The notes under the pieces: generated by a model | Told to the model about the DNA's origin: nothing | Databases searched by the model: none | What the model saw: the letters and a program-made list of their open reading frames with translations, nothing else | Translations under genes and position numbers: made by a program | Shown: in pieces, positions 58,540-64,000 of the stretch | Layout of the letters: each line of letters starts with the position of its first letter | Position numbering within the stretch: position 1 is the stretch's first letter | Source of the DNA: Phaseolus vulgaris | Taxonomy: Eukaryota; Streptophyta; Magnoliopsida; Fabales; Fabaceae | DNA length: 64,000 nucleotides | Direction of reading: 5' to 3' | NCBI RefSeq assembly: GCF_000499845.2 | Contig: NC_023749.2 | Span: forward strand, 37,510,105-37,574,104

Positions 58540-58830
58540 GGCCTTGGATGCTTTCACTTCAGGTGAAATCCCACCCGAGAATAGATTTACACAATTTCTT
58601 TGGGCTTGGATGCTTTCAGGTGAAATCCCACCCGAGAATAGATTTACACAATTTCTTTGGGCTTGGATGCTTTCATTTCAGGTGAAATCCCACCCGAGAA
58701 TAGATTTACACAATTTCTTTGGGTTTGGATGCTTTCATTTCAGGTGAAATCCCACCCGAGAGTTGATTTACATAACTTTTTTGGGCTTGGATGCTTTCAC
58801 TTCAGGTGAAATCCCTCCTGAACAAACATA
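58540..58830. repeat. G2 tandem repeats after pol (~62 bp units)
   Basis: About five units of 'GGGCTTGGATGCTTTC' plus 'ATTTCAGGTGAAATCCCACC' and 'AGATTTACACAATTTCTTT'. The second unit is shorter. Each unit carries the palindrome TTTCAGGTGAAA. Confidence 0.88.
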
Positions 58831-58879
58831 AATATACTTCTCATTTTTGAAAGCCTTCAAATCAGATGAAATCCCTGCC

Positions 58880-59780
58880 GTCAGAATCTTCCTTTAAAAC
58901 TGTCAATCTTAAACGTTTTATTTCACACGGAAACTGAAAGATCAGAATTAAAAGATACATGATCTTTACACCTTCACAAAACGCCAGGTCTAAAGCAGTA
59001 ACTTTACAATTCGAAAAACCGAAAGCTACTCATCCAAAATACATTGCTAAACCGACAATTGCATATTACAATCAATCATGTATCAATTATGAATCAACCT
59101 TAATAAATTAAAGGTTTCTGATTAATAACTTTATACTTCACAATTTAAAAGATAAAAAATGCTTGTTCGATAAAACCGAAAGCAAATAATCCAATACGAT
59201 AAAACCGAAAGCAAATAATCCAATGCGATAATCACGGGGTAATATACTTTTTTAAATCCCAACCGAAAGAACCCGGTAACAATCTTATTAACAAATGAAT
59301 GTTTTAAATTTAAAATAAATAACCCAAAGGGTCAATATTGGGTTAAACACCGAAAGGCCTTTAATGTTAAATGATTATAATCCGAAATATCACGCTTAAA
59401 AAACCGAAAGGTCCAGGTTACAACATAGTCAATATCTTCATGCTCTAACTGAATGTCATGTTTAAACTAATATTTATGATCATTAAAACCGAGAGGTGAG
59501 CTCAAACAATTCAGACATTTTTAACGCTTTCAACATAAAGAAAACCGAAAACTAACAAGTCTCACAACGATTATAACCGAAAGAAAATTTTAACCAGACA
59601 ACATAATATAAAGGATAAAATTATGATGATAACCACAAAAGCTTAAACATTTATATTAACAAAGTTCCCAAAAAGGAATTACATCACGAATGCAAATATC
59701 CAACAAACCCAGCATTCCAAAACAATTGTACTTCTCAGCAAGTAACCGAGAGGTAACTGACAAACTATAAAACTTAAAAC
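58880..59780. repeat. Dispersed ACCGARAG motifs in the G2 spacer
   Basis: The 8-mer ACCGAAAG or ACCGAGAG recurs a dozen or so times, once in a clear 34-bp tandem pair at 59175-59225. The G2 LTR begins with the same 'AAACCGAGAGG' word. No coding content. Confidence 0.5.
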
Positions 59781-59787
59781 CCTATAC

Positions 59788-61753
59788 CTAATTTTCGATA
59801 TTAATATCTTCAGCATCATTATCCGAAATTTCATTAGCAGGAACTAGCTCACCATTAAAAAAGTCCTTCTTAACATCAAAATTACCTTCATCAATAGGAA
59901 TCTTATAAAAGTATTTTGCTTGTTGAAGAGCCTTCTCAAAGCCAAGTTTGTGTTGTTCAAATATAAAACTTTCGGCTTCAAAAACATTAGTCCTTAGCTG
60001 ATTAATCTCCTCATCCATGAGTTTGATGGTGTTCTTGTCGGATTCATTCGTAGAAGATAGCGCTGATACCTTCTCGGTCAAAAGTTGATTCTCTTTGAAC
60101 AATTGAACATTCTCTGCGCTAGATTTCAGATTTTCATTCTTCAAATCAGAAATTTCTTTTCCAAGACCTTCATTCTCGACTTCTTGTTCCTTTTTCTGTT
60201 TTTTCATCTTTTCTAACTCTAAAGATAAAGAGTTCATCCTTTCCTTATACTCAGCAAGATCATTCTTCAATTTTTCAAATTCAGATAACGACACGTAGTT
60301 CCCATTCTTCTCTTTCATCATTTTTCCAATCAAAAGATTTCTACTTGACAATTCAATAACAGAATCCGCTAATGAAGCAGCATCCATATTTTTCAGCATA
60401 TTGTAAGATGATTCACTAAAAGATGTTTGAACAAACTTTGCATACTTAGTCATAGCACTAAAAATCGTCTCAGGAAGAGGTTCAGATGAAACATTTTCAC
60501 TATGGCGATGGCGCCGAGAAGACGAATGTGACCTCTTGCTACTCCTATCTCGTTTCTTCGATTTCTTCGAAGGACCAGCAACATCGACATTACTTGTCGG
60601 TTCCACCACGTCAACATTAGCAACAAGTTCCACAGTTTCTACTTCCACAACAGGATTTACCACATTCTCACGTCGGGGAGTTACATCTTTGTTCAGCAAT
60701 TTCGAAAAGTAAGATCGAGCTTTCGGATTAGTGCTTGCCATCAGAGCTGAAAATCAATAAAAAATTTAGCAAAGTTAAAAAACTCATCCTAAAAAGCAAG
60801 AAAATGCGGAACAACCACGTACCAGTAAGATCTTCTCGAGGATGTGATGAAGTATACAACTGTAGCAAGGCACGAGTGGGAACTTGGTACGAGAAACGAC
60901 TAAAAACTTCAATAACATGACGATCGGCCACACCCATCGAATGGAAAGATATTGAGTTAAACTTCACAGGATCTTTCGTCCAATACAGAGGAAATTTTGG
61001 AGAATTTCCATTAAAGAAGTATTCTCTTCCTATTGGCTCTATTAGAATTTTGAAAAAACTTCCCTTAAAATCCTTATACGACAACGTAAAAGGCTTAAGA
61101 AAACACACGTTGGATTTGCTAATAAGGGATAGCCACCCCGGCCGTTTACCAGGCCGAGAACTATAATAGTATAGAAACGCAGAGGGACTAGGAGAAAGTG
61201 ACAATAATTTACACAAAATATTGAATGCTTGCATCGCAGCCCAACCATTAGGATGAAGCTGAGTAGGAGCAACATTAAGAAAATTAAGAACGCCCATTTG
61301 AAAATTGTTCAAAGGCAATCGAATATGCAGATCTCTGAAAAAGCAAGCATAAAAATAAAAAAATTCATAGCTATCACCTTCTCGGCCATGACACACATTA
61401 TCAACATCTCCAACACGCCGAAATGAAATGATATCATTTTCAATATCAGAATAGTAAATTTGATAACGGGAAAGAAAACTCCGAAGTTCGTTAGCAGAAC
61501 GATACTTCGAGAAATACTCTCGGACTTTAGGATTAACCCATTAATAATTGGGACAAAGGTTTTTCTGAGGCACGATAAATTCAAATTCTTGAGGAATATC
61601 AATAGCAGGAGCTCCACTTGAATCATTCATACAAGATGGAGTAGCAAATGAAGATTTCGACTCAGGAGGAACTTCTTCTCGAACCACTCGGCCAGTTGAT
61701 TCACCACCCGCGCTTGAAAATTCATCAGTAGCAGAAGAACTTGAAAGAGACAT
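59788..61753 (-). pseudogene. G2 antisense accessory gene, two exons, one nonsense codon
   Basis: Minus strand: exon 1 is 61753-60823 and exon 2 is 60746-59788 (629 codons plus stop after splicing). Exon 1 starts 'MSLSSSSATDEF' and carries 'YACFFRDLHIRLPLNNFQMG', 'VAPTQLHPNGW', 'AFNILCKLLSL' and 'FPLYWTKDP', aligning with G1 and G0. Exon 2 starts 'MASTNPKARSYFSKLLNKDV', then has an SR/basic stretch ('KKSKKRDRSSKR'), a ~150-residue coiled coil and a C-terminal 'GFEKALQQAKYF' block. The only break is TAA at 61543-61541. It may be a nuclear factor acting on the element; this is inference. Confidence 0.82.
60747..60822 (-). other. Intron of the G2 antisense gene (76 nt)
   Basis: GTACGTGG donor and a U-rich body ending ATTTTCAG. 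Joining 60823 to 60746 keeps the frame at phase 1 and gives 'A-L-M-A' at the junction, against 'A-T-M-A' in G1. Confidence 0.82.
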
Positions 61754-61845
61754 TACCTTCGCAAGAATTGAACGAAGATTGACAATACGCTTCCTTCTCA
61801 ACAGCAGCAAAGCTCAAACAATCATAAAAAACCCAATGGCAAACC

Positions 61846-61853
61846 TATTTATA
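61846..61853 (-). promoter_or_regulatory. TATA box of the G2 antisense gene
   Basis: GGGCTATAAATAGG on the minus strand, ~95 bp before the start codon at 61753. It matches the element in G1. Confidence 0.68.
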
Positions 61854-62089
61854 GCCCAGAGAAAACCCTAGAATTTCAAACGTTATAAACAATGTGGCAC
61901 CATTCAAAAATATGTCATCTAACAGTCAAAATGGCAAGTTCCTGTCAAGTCATGTAAACTGAGCAAAATAAAGCGCAGAAACCAAAGCGTTCCATATCAA
62001 ATCAAATCAAATGTCAAAATTATTATATTATATTAAGACACAAATATTTGTTTAAACTTAAAATAAAATATTTCTGTCTCGGGGGCTAG

Positions 62090-62703
62090 TGTACTGGTAG
62101 GCTAAAACCGAGAGGTTTAGGCCGAGAACAACATTAAGTAAACAAGGGGGGATAAGGTTAAAACAGAGAGGTTTAAACCAAGAGTGAAAAAGATATACAT
62201 TAAAGAATAAAATAAAATATAAGTACTACTATAAAAATAAAACCCAATTAAGTTTAAAACCTACAGGAGGGGTGTGTAAATAATAAAAAGGTGTAAAGAG
62301 AAAGTCCAACAGAAAAGGGGAAAAACCCATTAAGGAAACCCTATAAATAGAAGTCCAGAGTAAGAAAAAGGTAAGAGTGATTTTATCTGATGAATATTAA
62401 ACATTTTCTGACTTTGGCATCCGAGCGACTTGCAGGTACCCCCCACCTGTCGTGAGGAGAAGCCGAGAGCACCAGCCGAGAGCACCAGCCGAGAGCACCA
62501 GCCGATAGGAGAAGCCGAGAGCACCAGCCGAGAGGAGAAGCCGAGAGCACCAGCCGAGAGGAGAAGCCAAGAGTTCCTGTCGAGGAGAGAAATCAAGTAT
62601 CCAACCTAAGATAGTATCTAGCCCAAGATAGTATCCAGCCCAAGATTGAAGGATTAGTCTTGTTAACCTATTTCGAGTGTTCTTGGTCCCTGCTGTAAGA
62701 ACA
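62090..62703 (+). repeat. G2 3' LTR
   Basis: TGTACTGGTAGG to GTAAGAACA, preceded by the purine-rich TCTCGGGGGCTAG. It is 57 bp longer than the 5' LTR because of an extra 'AGAGGTTTAAACC' segment and extra copies of 'AGAGCACCAGCCG' and 'GATAGTATC'. TATAAATA at 62342-62349. Confidence 0.95.
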
Positions 62704-62708
62704 TTAGT

Positions 62709-63900
62709 AAAATTTGAATAAAAATATTGGAGGTGAAAAAGGGATTAGGATTCTTAATTTGTTATTTTTAATACGGGTGGATATGTTGCATTTGATTATC
62801 AATGAGGAGAAAAGAAAAAATGTGACACTTAAATAATTATATTTTGTATTGATTTAATTAAGTTTGAAGTCTTTGATTTTTAATAGAGTTTCTATTATTT
62901 TTTTTTATTTATTAATAAAAAATGGTATATTTTTCAATTGAGTATTTGTCCTTTAACATTTTTTTGTTAACTAAGTGATGTAATTATTATCTTGGTTTGT
63001 TACCCGACTTAGTTATCTCCATATATTATTTTATATTAATATTAAATGATGTAATTTTTTGGTTAACATAATATATGACTTTTACTATTATATGAGGGTA
63101 AACAAAAATGAAAAGAAAAACTAAACGAAAATCTAAATATAGTTTTGAGAGATTGCAAAATAAGCATGAGATTGATTAGCAAAATAAGCATGAGATTGAT
63201 TAGCAGAAAAAAAGGAAGTTGAAGTTGTGCCCGAAGATAATGAAGGACATTCCATAACCAGGTTTATTTGTGGCACATCTAATAATATGTAGTTTTTATT
63301 GTTTTGGTTCAAAATTATAAGAAATAACTTATTTGGATGAGATTGAAAAGAATCTGAAAACGAAAACGTGTGGGATGAAAATCAACAAAAACAAAGAGGA
63401 AAACAAAACGAAAACCTAAATATAGTGTTAAGAGACTATGGAACAAATGTAGGGTTGGAGTTGCACAGGAAGGTAGCAGAGGATAAAAAAACGGTAGTAT
63501 AGGATAAAAAAACTTGCAACAAACTTTGTATTTGGTCATAACCCTTATTCTATCGTTAATGTTCTCGTAGTCTCCTAACACCATTTTTAGATTTTTTTTG
63601 CAAACCTTTTCGTTTCTATTGATCCTCATCCAAAAATAAAATATTATGTTAACCACAAAATTACATAATTTAATATTAACAAAAATAATATGAAGAGACA
63701 ACTAAGTAAGGTGACATGACAAAATAACAACTACATCACCAATTAACAAAAAAGTTATATAAATAAAAACCTCAATTAAAAAATATATAATTTTCTAGTA
63801 ATCAATATACTAAGAAAATTTAATAGAAACTCAATTGAATATACTCAAATTTATTATGGATTTAAAATTTAATAAGTATTTTTTATATTTCTTGTTTTAA

Positions 63901-63937
<37 letters not shown>

Positions 63938-64000
63938 TTATATTTTGTTTAGATTAAAATGATAACAAATGAGAAATTTGATAAGAACTTAGTTATTTTA
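62709..64000. other. AT-rich flank, no supported gene
   Basis: Low-complexity intergenic sequence with short local duplications (for example 'AAAATAAGCATGAGATTGAT' twice near 63160-63200) and a (TA)n run at 63903-63931. Confidence 0.6.

Larger units (their letters stand above)
52561..62703 (+). mobile_element. G2: complete Tat-type Gypsy retrotransposon (10.1 kb)
   Basis: LTRs of 557 bp (5') and 614 bp (3'), target duplication TTAGT (52556-52560 and 62704-62708), a primer binding site identical to G1, gag-pol, a tandem-repeat spacer and an antisense gene. About eight substitutions separate the LTRs (~1.5 percent); their length difference comes from repeat copy number. Organisation is the same as in G1, but the DNA is AT-rich, so the two represent separate families. 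Confidence 0.96.

Noticed and set aside
63315..63701. 128-codon minus ORF
   Set aside because: It has hydrophobic low-complexity composition from AT-rich DNA and no recognisable motif.

Overview
This window looks like nuclear DNA of a dicot plant, probably a papilionoid legume. The reasons are an AT-rich background, nested LTR retrotransposons, a restorer-like PPR pseudogene, a DUF247 pseudogene and a decayed plastid rbcL insert. The legume placement is inference from the repeat types. I see no intact host gene. The only host-like candidates are a duplicated small membrane or secreted peptide gene at about 5.6 and 7.6 kb, plus the PPR and DUF247 pseudogenes.

Layout. 1-4760: 3' part of a decayed Ty3/Gypsy Tat-type element (called G0) with a 3' LTR. 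4813-8341: two diverged tandem copies of a ~1.8 kb AT-rich unit, each with a small ORF. 8571-20264: a same-orientation cluster of three Copia-like elements (A, B, C). A and C keep gag and a 'putative plant transposon protein' type ORF but have no pol. 20265-26268: stacked fragments, namely a minus-strand LTR, a Gypsy RT piece, an inverted Copia LTR and a minus-strand Tat-type Gypsy (Gm). 26286-27750: a Mutator-like transposase pseudogene abutting a plastid rbcL insert. 28560-31945: a PPR pseudogene interrupted by a hAT-type non-autonomous element that carries a 26-bp GC-rich minisatellite. 32002-32835: a MULE-like non-autonomous insertion whose empty site is visible at 34.5 kb. 32836-40556: AT-rich degenerate repeats containing a DUF247 remnant. 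40562-51759 (G1) and 52561-62703 (G2): two structurally complete, recently inserted Tat-type Gypsy elements with matching target-site duplications. 62709-64000: AT-rich flank.

The most interesting system is a second gene carried in antisense by the Tat elements. In G0, G1 and G2 a minus-strand gene lies between the end of pol and the 3' LTR. Each copy has two exons. The first encodes a domain like the 'putative gypsy type transposon' family and the second a nuclear-signal plus coiled-coil protein. The intron sits at the same position and phase in all three. In G1 (72 nt) and G2 (76 nt) it has GT-AG ends; in G0 (115 nt) the donor is mutated. The joined exons stay in frame, and G1 and G2 have the same TATAAATA box upstream of the gene. 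Because the intron is antisense to the genomic RNA, it would survive retrotransposition. The sense side of each element has gag with an unusual C-x2-H-x4-H-x4-C knuckle, protease, RT, two RNase H domains and integrase. A hypervariable tandem-repeat block lies between pol and the antisense gene. Every copy in this window carries stop codons or a frameshift, so any activity would come from relatives elsewhere.
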